Shown here piece after piece: positions 13,157 to 18,664 of a DNA stretch of 18,664 bases. Below the pieces are notes generated by a model that worked only from the letters and a program-made list of their open reading frames with translations, was not told the DNA's origin and did no database searches. The DNA is from a bacterium. GTDB lineage: Bacteria; Patescibacteriota; Minisyncoccia; Minisyncoccales; UBA10102. Made by a program: the position numbers and the translations under genes. Numbering within the stretch: position 1 is the stretch's first letter; each line of letters starts with the position of its first letter. Where the stretch lies: assembly GCA_030699255.1 (NCBI GenBank), contig JAUYJR010000057.1, positions 1-18,664 on the forward strand, in the 5' to 3' direction.

Positions 13157-13813
13157 ATGATTACCCTTCAGGCAACAAAACGAGAAAAAGAAGAGTTGGT
13201 TCAGACACTAAGATCCAAGGGGATTATTCCTGCCGTTATGTACGGTCCTCAGCGAGAATCGTTAATGCTTTCGGTAGACGGCAAAACGTTTGACCGGGTG
13301 TTTGGCGAGGCCGGAGAGACAACGCTTGTTGAACTTAACTGGGACAAAGAGAAAGCTCCCGTCTTTGTGATTGATGTACAGCGGGATCCTCTCTCAAGTC
13401 GCCCCATGCACGTGGATTTCTATCAGCCAATTCTAAACAAGCCTATTGAAGTTGACATTCCCCTTGTATTTGAAGGAGAAGCTCCAGCGGTAAAAGATCT
13501 GGGAGGCACATTTATCCGTAATATGAACGAGGTGACGGTCCGTGCGCTTCCGCAGGATATTCCTCATGAAATTATGGTGGATATTTCAGGCCTTGCAACG
13601 TTTGACAATGTTATTACCATTGGAGATCTGAAACTTGGGGAGCGTGTACAGATTGCCCAAGATCAGGATCCGGAAGAGGTAGTAGCCCAAGTTATGCCTG
13701 CGGAGGATGTGGAGGCCGAGCTTGCTGTTCCTGTTGAAGAGAAAGTGGACGAGGTACAGAAGTCAGAAGAGAAAGGTAAAAAAGAAGAAGATGGAGAGGA
13801 AGAAGAGAAGTAA
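13157..13813 (+). CDS. rplY: Ribosomal protein bL25 (CTC/TL5 form)
   Basis: This 218-residue long form of bL25 binds 5S rRNA in the large subunit. The N-terminal domain begins MITLQATKREK and has RSKGIIPAVMYGP, the L25 RNA-binding signature (K-x-G-x-I-P-A-V-x-Y-G). VDFYQP and PVEVDIPLVFEGEAPAVK-like segments mark the C-terminal TL5/CTC domain. It ends in a highly acidic Lys/Glu tail from about residue 190 (low complexity). The frame is open to 13082, but the promoter candidates and family alignment place the start at 13157. It follows fba by 99 nt and precedes the transglycosylase gene by 18 nt. Confidence 0.93.
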   Translation: MITLQATKREKEELVQTLRSKGIIPAVMYGPQRESLMLSVDGKTFDRVFGEAGETTLVELNWDKEKAPVFVIDVQRDPLSSRPMHVDFYQPILNKPIEVDIPLVFEGEAPAVKDLGGTFIRNMNEVTVRALPQDIPHEIMVDISGLATFDNVITIGDLKLGERVQIAQDQDPEEVVAQVMPAEDVEAELAVPVEEKVDEVQKSEEKGKKEEDGEEEEK

Positions 13814-13831
13814 CTCTCTTTCTCAACAGCA

Positions 13832-15250
13832 ATGAAAAATCTCTTTTACGTATCATTTCGTATTATTGTATGCGCTCTTGTTGTAGCTCTGTTGAGCGGA
13901 ACAGGAGCGTTTTTTGTTGAGGCTCAGCTTACTCCCCAGCAGGAACAAGCTCAGCTAGAAGAAGAGCTTGCTGAACTTGAAAAAGAAATCCAGCGTATTG
14001 AGCGGGACATTACCTCAACGCGTCAGGAACGGGAAACGCTTCAGAGCAGAGTCTCAATTCTGCGGAGCCGTATTCAGCAGCTGACTCTTCAGATTCAGCA
14101 GAGCAACCGCTTTATTCAAGATCTTAGGGGACAGATTACAGATACATCTCAGTCCATTGGGCAGACACTGGAAAACGTTGAGAAAACCAAGGAGCAACTA
14201 GGAGAGCTCCTCCAGCGTATTTACCAAGAAGATCAGCGGAGTAGTGTTGAAATTGTGCTTGCCGGAAGTACTCTTTCTGATTTCTTTTCGCATCTTGCAG
14301 CCCTAGAGGCGGTGAACGCAAGAAGTTCTGACTTGCTTGGAGAGCTCAAGGGGCTTAGTACATATCTTGAGTCTCAGCGCGGAAAACTTGAATCAGAGAA
14401 AACGCAAGAAGAGCAGGTGGTACGCGTACGGATACTTCAGCAACAAGAGTCAACAAACATGCAACAGCAGACCCAGAACTTGCTCAAAACAACACAGGAG
14501 CGAGAATCCGAATACCAGCGATTGCTCGCAGACAAGAGGGCTCAGGCACAAGAAATTCGCTCTCGCATTTTTGTGCTGGTGGGAGTCTCAGATACAGAAG
14601 CTCCAAGTTTTGGAGAGGCGGTGGAGATTGCGCGGTGGGCGGGGGTGGCAACCGGTGTGCGTCCGGCCCTTGTTCTTGCGATTCTCACGCAGGAATCCAA
14701 TATTGGGCGCAATGTGGGGCAGTGCTACTTAACAGATCCTGAAACGGCGCGAGGAGTGGTGATTCGCACGGGTCAGCCGGTATCAAACGTTATGAAGCCC
14801 ATGGGAGCTCCGGGTCGCAAAGGAGATATTGATGACTTTATGCGTATTACCAAACAGTTGGGGCTAGATCCTTTTAAGACGCCAATCTCCTGTCCTATCC
14901 CAAGCGTGGGAGGGTACGGAGGAGCCATGGGGCCTGCTCAATTTATTCCCACCACTTGGGCAATGTATGAAGCGAGACTGGAGGGTATTCTTGGCAGGCC
15001 GGCAAACCCTTGGAATATTAGAGACTCCTTCCTGGCGTCTGCCGTTTTGCTTGCCGATTTGGGAGCCGGACGCCAAACAACAAACGCCGAGTGGTGCGCG
15101 GCCCTTGCGTATTTTTCAGGAACCTGCAAACACTCGGCTTCGAGATTGGCTTCTATTCGATTTTACGGAGATAACGTATTGGCGCTAGCCGCTCGCATTG
15201 AGAAAGACATCAAGACCATGGAAGAGGGCCTCCTTGGGGCAAACCGTTAG
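13832..15250 (+). CDS. EnvC-like coiled coil fused to lytic transglycosylase
   Basis: This is a 472-residue secreted or membrane-anchored wall enzyme. Residues 1-32 form a signal peptide (MKNLFYVSFRIIVCALVVAL, then cleavage near VEAQ). Residues about 33-245 are a long coiled coil rich in Gln and Glu (LEKEIQRIERDI, RIQQLTLQIQQ) with a GELLQRIYQEDQRSSVEIVLAGSTLSDFF block, typical of the EnvC/PcsB/CwlO N-terminal module. Residues about 260-465 resemble an MltB/SLT-type lytic transglycosylase: VLAILTQESNIG with candidate catalytic Glu288, GAMGPAQFIPTTW (about 364-376) and NPWNIRDSFLASAVLL. Peptidoglycan cleavage at the septum, controlled by the coiled coil, is inferred. The gene overlaps convergent prfA by 4 nt at the 3' end. 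Confidence 0.88.
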   Translation: MKNLFYVSFRIIVCALVVALLSGTGAFFVEAQLTPQQEQAQLEEELAELEKEIQRIERDITSTRQERETLQSRVSILRSRIQQLTLQIQQSNRFIQDLRGQITDTSQSIGQTLENVEKTKEQLGELLQRIYQEDQRSSVEIVLAGSTLSDFFSHLAALEAVNARSSDLLGELKGLSTYLESQRGKLESEKTQEEQVVRVRILQQQESTNMQQQTQNLLKTTQERESEYQRLLADKRAQAQEIRSRIFVLVGVSDTEAPSFGEAVEIARWAGVATGVRPALVLAILTQESNIGRNVGQCYLTDPETARGVVIRTGQPVSNVMKPMGAPGRKGDIDDFMRITKQLGLDPFKTPISCPIPSVGGYGGAMGPAQFIPTTWAMYEARLEGILGRPANPWNIRDSFLASAVLLADLGAGRQTTNAEWCAALAYFSGTCKHSASRLASIRFYGDNVLALAARIEKDIKTMEEGLLGANR

Positions 15251-16311
15251 GCAGACTCCTCCTGCTGGGTGAGGGTTGAAGAAATCTTCTCCAGCATTTC
15301 AACTATTCCTCCCTGCATAATCCGTTCAATGTTGTGCCATGACTCCTGAATCCTATGATCGGTAACGCGATCTTGAGGGAAGTTGTACGTTCGTATTTTC
15401 TCTGAACGGTCTGCCGTTCCAATCTGCGACTTTCTTGTTTGGGCGTTTTCTGCTTGTTCTTGCTCCGTCTTTTTTTGCTGAAGGCGAGATTCAAGAAGCG
15501 TGAGCGCGAACTCCCTGTTTTTCTGCTGGTTGCGGGATGCCTGTGATGTTACCATTGCTCCGGTTGGAATATGGACAATGCGAACCGCGGTTTTCCGCTT
15601 GTTTACGTTTTGCCCTCCGGGACCCGAGGCGTTATATATTTCAATTCGTAGGTCGGCGGGGTTAATGCGGAAAGCCGTTTTCTTGGAGCGTGGCATAATG
15701 GCAACAGAGGCCGTAGAGGTGTGAATTCTTCCTTGTTTTTCCGTTGCGGGAATACGCTGAACACGATGTACTCCTCCTTCAAACCGAAGGTTTTCCCACG
15801 CTCCCTCTCCTTCAATTTCAAGGGATGCTTCTCTGAGTCCTCCAACATCTGTAGTGTTTGATTCCAAGAGATTTTGTTTCCATTCTTGAGATGTTGCGTA
15901 TTTCTGGTACATATCCAGAAGACTGGAGGCAAAGAGAGATGCTTCTTCTCCTCCAGCTCCCGCTCGAACTTCCAAGATGAGTGCCCGAGGAATATCTTTT
16001 TGATCTCGCGCGTAGGTTGCTTTAAGTTCTTGTGCCACCTGTTGCTCTTTTTCCAGAAGCATTGAGAGCTCTTGTTCTGCAAGAGAGCTCAGCTGGGCAT
16101 CTTCTTGGGAGGAGATGATTTGTTTTGCTTCTTCTACTTGTGCTCGAATTGACTCTAGTTGGGAAAATTTCTCCAATATCTTTTCCAGTGCCTTTCTTCT
16201 TCTTGCCAGTTCTTGAAACTGCTCCCAATCTGAAACAAGCTCGGGATCTCCGAGCTTTTCAGTAATGTCATTATATTCTTTCTGTATCTCCGAGATATTG
16301 AGATCGCTCAT
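15247..16311 (-). CDS. prfA: Peptide chain release factor 1
   Basis: This 354-residue class I release factor is full length. It contains the AGAGGEEASLFASSLLDMY segment, the stop-codon recognition motif PAT (188-190, in RIPATEKQGRIHTS), which marks RF1 (UAA/UAG) rather than RF2 (SPF), and the catalytic GGQ (232-234, in SGPGGQNVNKRKTAVR). The N-terminal helical domain (1-100) is present. It starts inside the TGA stop of rpmE (ATGA overlap), so translation is coupled. Because neighbouring genes stop with TGA, an RF2 gene is expected elsewhere in the genome. Its 3' end overlaps the convergent transglycosylase gene by 4 nt with no terminator. Confidence 0.96.
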   Translation of the reverse strand: MSDLNISEIQKEYNDITEKLGDPELVSDWEQFQELARRRKALEKILEKFSQLESIRAQVEEAKQIISSQEDAQLSSLAEQELSMLLEKEQQVAQELKATYARDQKDIPRALILEVRAGAGGEEASLFASSLLDMYQKYATSQEWKQNLLESNTTDVGGLREASLEIEGEGAWENLRFEGGVHRVQRIPATEKQGRIHTSTASVAIMPRSKKTAFRINPADLRIEIYNASGPGGQNVNKRKTAVRIVHIPTGAMVTSQASRNQQKNREFALTLLESRLQQKKTEQEQAENAQTRKSQIGTADRSEKIRTYNFPQDRVTDHRIQESWHNIERIMQGGIVEMLEKISSTLTQQEESA

Positions 16312-16523
16312 GCGAGCTTCTTCGCCTTTTCAAGGCGCTTCCTAAACTTCTGTACTTGCCCTACTCGATCGAGAGTCTTTTCCTTACCGGTGTAGAAGGG
16401 ATGACAGCTGGAGCAAACCTCAATATTCAATGTCTCTTTTGTGGATCCAACGGTTAGTGAGTTTCCGCAGACACAGGACACTTGAGATTCCGGAAAATAA
16501 GTTGGATGGATGTCTTTTTTCAT
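16308..16523 (-). CDS. rpmE: Ribosomal protein bL31, zinc-binding form
   Basis: This 71-residue protein begins MKKDIHPTYFPESQVSCVCG. It carries the four-Cys zinc ribbon (CVC, then CSSC in EVCSSCHPFYTGKEK) of the C+ form of bL31, with a basic C-terminus. The HPFYTGK segment is diagnostic. The open frame reaches 16553, but a -10 box (16532-16537) 8 nt before 16523 and the family start favour MKKDIHP. The gene is first in a two-gene unit with prfA, a common pairing. Zn-dependence ties it to the metal importer in the cell's zinc budget. Confidence 0.94.
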   Translation of the reverse strand: MKKDIHPTYFPESQVSCVCGNSLTVGSTKETLNIEVCSSCHPFYTGKEKTLDRVGQVQKFRKRLEKAKKLA

Positions 16524-16531
16524 ACGTGTTG

Positions 16532-16560
16532 AACATACCAGATATGTGCGCAAAATACAA
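16532..16560 (-). promoter_or_regulatory. rpmE-prfA promoter
   Basis: On the minus strand, -35 TTGTAT (16555-16560), 17 bp, -10 TATGTT (16532-16537). The -10 ends 8 nt before the ATG at 16523, predicting a leaderless mRNA. It is back to back with the rpsB promoter 4 bp away. Confidence 0.6.
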
Positions 16561-16564
16561 GAGC

Positions 16565-16593
16565 TTGATTCTTCAAAGCGAATATGATATACA
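16565..16593 (+). promoter_or_regulatory. rpsB-tsf promoter
   Basis: -35 TTGATT (16565-16570), 17 bp, -10 TATACA (16588-16593). The -10 ends 9 nt before the ATG at 16603, predicting a leaderless or 1-3 nt leader mRNA. Confidence 0.65.
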
Positions 16594-16602
16594 GCAGAGT
16601 AT

Positions 16603-17316
16603 ATGGAAACAATGGGTGAACAACAAATAACACAGACAAAATCTCTGCAAGAAGAGATGGCAGCTTCAGGCGTTCATTTTGGGCACAAGACTTCAAAAAC
16701 TCATCCAAAGATGCGTCCGTATATAGCTGGCATCCGGAACACCGTACACGTCATTAATGTGGATAAAACTATTGAGAAGCTAGAAGATGCTCTCAAAGCG
16801 ATTGGGGGATTGGTGCGCGAGGGAAAGAAAATCTTGTTTGTAGGAACAAAAATTCAGCTCAGAGGGCTGGTTGAAGGTATTGCTTCCGCGTGTGACCTTC
16901 CGTATGTTTCTCGCCGATGGATTGGGGGAACATTTACCAATTTTTCCGAAATAACAAAGCGCATTGAGCACGTGAAAGATTTAGAGAGCAAACAGGAGTC
17001 GGGAGAGCTTGTAAAGAAGTATACTAAAAAGGAGCGATTGGAAATAAGTAGAGAAGTAGAGCGATTGCTCCAGAATTTTGGAGGGCTCAAGCACATGGAT
17101 CGTTTGCCGGACGCCGTATTTATCTGCGATCCCGTGGAGAATGAAACCGCGGTTCGAGAAGCCGATCGCATGGGGATTCCCATTATTGCGATTTGCGATA
17201 CAGACGTTGACCCTTCCCGCATAAAGTATCCTATTCCCGGGAATGATGACGCAATCTCATCCGTGAAATATATTCTTGGAAAAGTTCAAGAAGCAATTCT
17301 CTCATCTCGCCAATAG
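16603..17316 (+). CDS. rpsB: Ribosomal protein uS2
   Basis: This 237-residue small-subunit protein contains AASGVHFGHKTSKTHPKMRPYI, the universal S2 opening, then GKKILFVGTKIQLRG, YVSRRWIGGTFTNF, the LKHMDRLPDAVFICDP segment, and PIIAICDTDVDPSRIKYPIPGNDDAISSV at the end. It is slightly shorter than E. coli S2 (241) and lacks extensions. The 5' end has two in-frame ATGs (16603 and 16612); the promoter position fits the first. It is followed by tsf with an 8-nt gap to the preferred ATG, the classical rpsB-tsf operon. Confidence 0.96.
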   Translation: METMGEQQITQTKSLQEEMAASGVHFGHKTSKTHPKMRPYIAGIRNTVHVINVDKTIEKLEDALKAIGGLVREGKKILFVGTKIQLRGLVEGIASACDLPYVSRRWIGGTFTNFSEITKRIEHVKDLESKQESGELVKKYTKKERLEISREVERLLQNFGGLKHMDRLPDAVFICDPVENETAVREADRMGIPIIAICDTDVDPSRIKYPIPGNDDAISSVKYILGKVQEAILSSRQ

Positions 17317-17324
17317 TGTATCCT

Positions 17325-17774
17325 ATGTCACTTATTGAACAGATAAAACAGCTTCGCGAGGAAACGGGCATTTCTCTTGCTCAATGTAAGAAGGCAGTTG
17401 AGGAGGCGGGAGGAAATGAAGAAAAGGCCCGTGAGCTTTTGAGAAAGTGGGGAGTTTCTGTTGCGGAGAAAAAACAAGGACGAGAGGCCGGAGAGGGGAT
17501 TGTTCATGCGTATGTGCACCAAACCGGAAAAGTTGGCGTGCTGGTGGATATGCGATGCGAGACTGACTTTGTAACCAGATCGGAAGACTTTCGTTCTCTC
17601 TGTCATGAAATTGCGTTGCAGATAGCCTCAATGAATCCGCAAAATACTGAAGAACTCCTTTCTCAGCCGTTTGTGAAAGATTCCTCTCGTAGTGTGAAAG
17701 ACATTCTTACCGACGCAATCGCCAAGGTTGGAGAGAACATAACCGTTTATCGGTTTACTCGTTTTGAGGTATAA
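17325..17774 (+). CDS. tsf: Elongation factor Ts, minimal form
   Basis: This 149-residue nucleotide exchange factor for EF-Tu has the N-terminal UBA-like helix bundle (LIEQIKQLREETGISLAQCKKA, AGGNEEKARELLRK) and a core with the TDFV motif (RCETDFVTRSEDF), which inserts by the EF-Tu P-loop region. Only one copy of the dimerisation/core repeat is present. E. coli EF-Ts is about 283 residues and Thermus about 196, so this is a reduced version, as in many CPR genomes. A GTG at 17316 overlaps the rpsB stop but would add only Val/Met-Tyr-Pro, so the ATG is preferred. No Shine-Dalgarno is visible. Confidence 0.93.
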   Translation: MSLIEQIKQLREETGISLAQCKKAVEEAGGNEEKARELLRKWGVSVAEKKQGREAGEGIVHAYVHQTGKVGVLVDMRCETDFVTRSEDFRSLCHEIALQIASMNPQNTEELLSQPFVKDSSRSVKDILTDAIAKVGENITVYRFTRFEV

Positions 17775-17776
17775 CC

Positions 17777-18310
17777 ATGCTTGAGTTTTTTGGCTCCATT
17801 TTTCTGATTTTGAGCGCGCTTGCTTTGGGATATCTTCTTGGGAGAAAAATTCCCATTCTGCTCTCGTACCCACGGTATGAAGGAAATTTGATTTTGCAAG
17901 TCAAAGATCGTATTGTGGAGAGTGTTCGATCATCGCGAGCGTATGGATTTATTGCGTCTCCAGAAACGGCGGCGCAACGTGTTCTTTCTCAAACACGTGT
18001 GGCTATGTTGCGGGCTGAGTCTCGTGTAGGTTCCCTCTTAGAAAAAGTGCGCGCACGAGCAAAGAACAAGAAAGAAAATGAGGGATTCAATGACTCGTAC
18101 TGGCAGAATCTTAAGAAAGGGGTGGGGAGAATAAAAAAGAGGGGAGAGCAGGTGCAAGGGGAAGAGCGGGAAGTGCAGGTGATGTTGCCAAAACAAACAG
18201 ACCAAGGGCAGTTGGTATCCTCTTTGGATGTGGTTTCAGTTGAACATGGCATAGAAAAAAAAGAAGAGAAGAAGGTTCCTCGCAAGAGATCAAAAAAGCG
18301 CGATCTTTAG
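17777..18310 (+). CDS. Membrane-anchored unknown protein with basic tail
   Basis: I do not recognise this 177-residue protein. Residues 1-24 (MLEFFGSIFLILSALALGYLLG) form one hydrophobic N-terminal helix, probably an uncleaved anchor. The rest is soluble, charged and Lys/Arg/Glu-rich (EKVRARAKNKKEN, VGRIKKRGEQ, ending RKRSKKRDL) with predicted helical character. This gives a single-pass N-in or N-out protein with a basic cytosolic tail that could bind RNA, ribosomes or phospholipid. It begins 2 nt after tsf, so it is likely co-transcribed with the ribosomal genes, and ends 10 nt before tRNA-Thr. No domain or catalytic residue is visible. Confidence 0.7.
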   Translation: MLEFFGSIFLILSALALGYLLGRKIPILLSYPRYEGNLILQVKDRIVESVRSSRAYGFIASPETAAQRVLSQTRVAMLRAESRVGSLLEKVRARAKNKKENEGFNDSYWQNLKKGVGRIKKRGEQVQGEEREVQVMLPKQTDQGQLVSSLDVVSVEHGIEKKEEKKVPRKRSKKRDL

Positions 18311-18320
18311 TATAGTATTT

Positions 18321-18391
18321 GCCCCCTTAGCTTAGTGGCAAAGCAATAGTTTTGTAAACTATAGACGTCAGTTCGATTCTGACAGGGGGCT
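18321..18391 (+). tRNA. tRNA-Thr (UGU anticodon)
   Basis: This 71-nt cloverleaf has acceptor GCCCCCT with AGGGGGC, D-arm GCTT-AGTGGCA-AAGC, anticodon stem ATAGT with ACTAT, loop TTTGTAA (anticodon TGT, reading ACA), a 4-nt variable loop, and T-arm GTCAG-TTCGATT-CTGAC. The discriminator is T (18391). The 3' CCA is not encoded (CAT follows), so it must be added enzymatically. A T-A-rich stretch with TAGTAT (18308-18313) just upstream could be a -10, but no -35 is clear. Confidence 0.93.
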
Positions 18392-18394
18392 CAT

Positions 18395-18468
18395 GGAGCC
18401 GTTGGTTCGCCCCTATCATGCGATAGGGCGCCCCGTCGAATGACGGGGCGAATCCGACAGCCGGCTCC
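18395..18468. repeat. GC-rich palindromic element between tRNA-Thr and 16S
   Basis: The outer arms GGAGCCG...TTGG.TTCGCCCC and GGGGCGAATCC...CGGCTCC are complementary with small bulges. Two inner hairpins are perfect: CCCTATC 18411-18417 with GATAGGG 18422-18428, and CGCCCCGTC 18429-18437 with GACGGGGCG 18442-18450. The outer stem competes with hairpin 2 for the GGGGCGAA segment. No T-run follows, so a tRNA terminator role is doubtful. Confidence 0.7.
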
Positions 18469-18480
18469 GCTATACCCTTC

Positions 18481-18509
18481 TTGACACTGTCATGAATAGG
18501 GTATAGGAT
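18481..18509 (+). promoter_or_regulatory. rRNA operon promoter
   Basis: A perfect -35 TTGACA (18481-18486), 17 bp and -10 TAGGAT (18504-18509) lie about 100 nt upstream of the 16S gene. An 8-bp inverted repeat CTATACCC (18470-18477) and GGGTATAG (18499-18506) frames the -35 and overlaps the -10, a possible operator. Confidence 0.7.
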
Positions 18510-18519
18510 AGGACGTATC

Positions 18520-18535
18520 GTTGTACCTATACAAC
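18520..18535 (+). other. Hairpin at the start of the rRNA leader
   Basis: GTTGTA-CCTA-TACAAC forms a perfect 6-bp hairpin just past the predicted rRNA transcription start. Its role is unknown. Confidence 0.4.
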
Positions 18536-18577
18536 TGAATAGTTTTTCTTTGTGAGTTGTTTCGATTCCTGTTTATT

Positions 18578-18609
18578 GTTTCGTGCTGGCGTTCGCGCTG
18601 GTGCGAAAC
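18578..18609 (+). other. UUCG-capped hairpin adjoining the 16S 5' end
   Basis: GTTTCGTGCTGGCG (18578-18591), loop TTCG, CGCTGGTGCGAAAC (18596-18609) form a continuous 14-bp stem including four G-U wobbles, ending about 2 nt before the 16S 5' end. Wobbles show it is an RNA structure on this strand. It may guide leader processing or 30S assembly. Confidence 0.6.
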
Positions 18610-18611
18610 TT

Positions 18612-18664
18612 CTTTTTGAGAGTTTGATCCTAGCTCAGGATGAACGCTGGCGGCGTGGATAAGG
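18612..18664 (+). rRNA. rrs: 16S rRNA, 5' end (partial)
   Basis: The first about 53 nt of small-subunit rRNA are present and the gene continues beyond the right edge. GAGAGTTTGATCC followed by AGCTCAGGATGAACGCTGG and CGGCGTGGATAAGG align with the universal 5' domain (E. coli positions about 5-60). The start is placed by counting back from E. coli position 8 at 18619. GATAAGG instead of the usual CCTAACAC is typical of Parcubacteria-type CPR sequences as I recall them. Confidence 0.93.

Noticed and set aside
18308..18316. TAGTAT/TATAGT as a firm tRNA-Thr promoter
   Set aside because: The -10 is plausible but no -35 is found at 16-18 bp. Co-transcription from the rpsB unit is equally likely.
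1..18664. CRISPR arrays, insertion sequences, prophage or transposase genes
   Set aside because: No regularly spaced direct repeats and no transposase, integrase or phage-like proteins were seen.
1..18664. UGA recoded as glycine, as in some CPR lineages
   Set aside because: TGA terminates rpmE, znuC and the glycosyltransferase at sensible lengths, so the standard bacterial code applies.

Overview
The window looks like a chromosomal segment of a Candidate Phyla Radiation (Patescibacteria) bacterium, most likely Parcubacteria. The evidence is the start of a 16S rRNA gene at the right edge with the Parcubacteria-like run GGCGGCGTGGATAAGG, a minimal 149-residue EF-Ts, short tightly packed genes, almost no Shine-Dalgarno sequences, and a mixed set of glycolytic, cell-wall and archaeal-type alpha-glucan genes. 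UGA is an ordinary stop here (rpmE and the glycosyltransferase end in TGA), so this is not a UGA-recoding CPR lineage.

Layout. 1-3000 (minus strand): an alpha-glucan cluster, reading glycosyltransferase (GT4/5 type), GH57 glycosidase, DUF5752-like protein, then the N-terminus of a GH15 glucoamylase-like enzyme cut by the window edge. 3085-3255 (plus): a tiny Cys/His-rich protein. 3297-5890 (minus): a zinc/manganese ABC importer (znuA, znuC, znuB). 5891-6019: a divergent control region with a palindromic putative metal-repressor operator, an inverted repeat enclosing a perfect DnaA box, and two good promoters. 6020-15250 (plus): ftsZ, galU, NAD(P)H-hydrate dehydratase, gap, ppa, mscS, fba, rplY and a coiled-coil/lytic-transglycosylase fusion. 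15247-16523 (minus): rpmE and prfA. 16603-18310 (plus): rpsB, tsf and a small membrane-anchored unknown. 18321-18664: tRNA-Thr(UGU), a palindromic element, an rRNA promoter and leader, and the 5' end of 16S rRNA. No gene-free gap exceeds about 300 bp.

The genes combine alpha-glucan turnover, lower glycolysis (fba, gap), sugar-nucleotide supply (galU, with ppa pulling the reaction), envelope and division functions (ftsZ, lytic transglycosylase, mscS) and translation.

The most interesting non-coding signal is a pair of diverged copies of one structured element (4811-4938 and 10278-10417). Each has an outer stem enclosing two hairpins. Several stem positions change in a compensatory way while an asymmetric internal loop is conserved exactly. 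Unrelated large palindromes fill other gene ends (1780-1851, 12070-12180, 18395-18468). A second theme is that several transcription units have a -10 box ending only 8-10 nt before the ATG, which predicts leaderless mRNAs.
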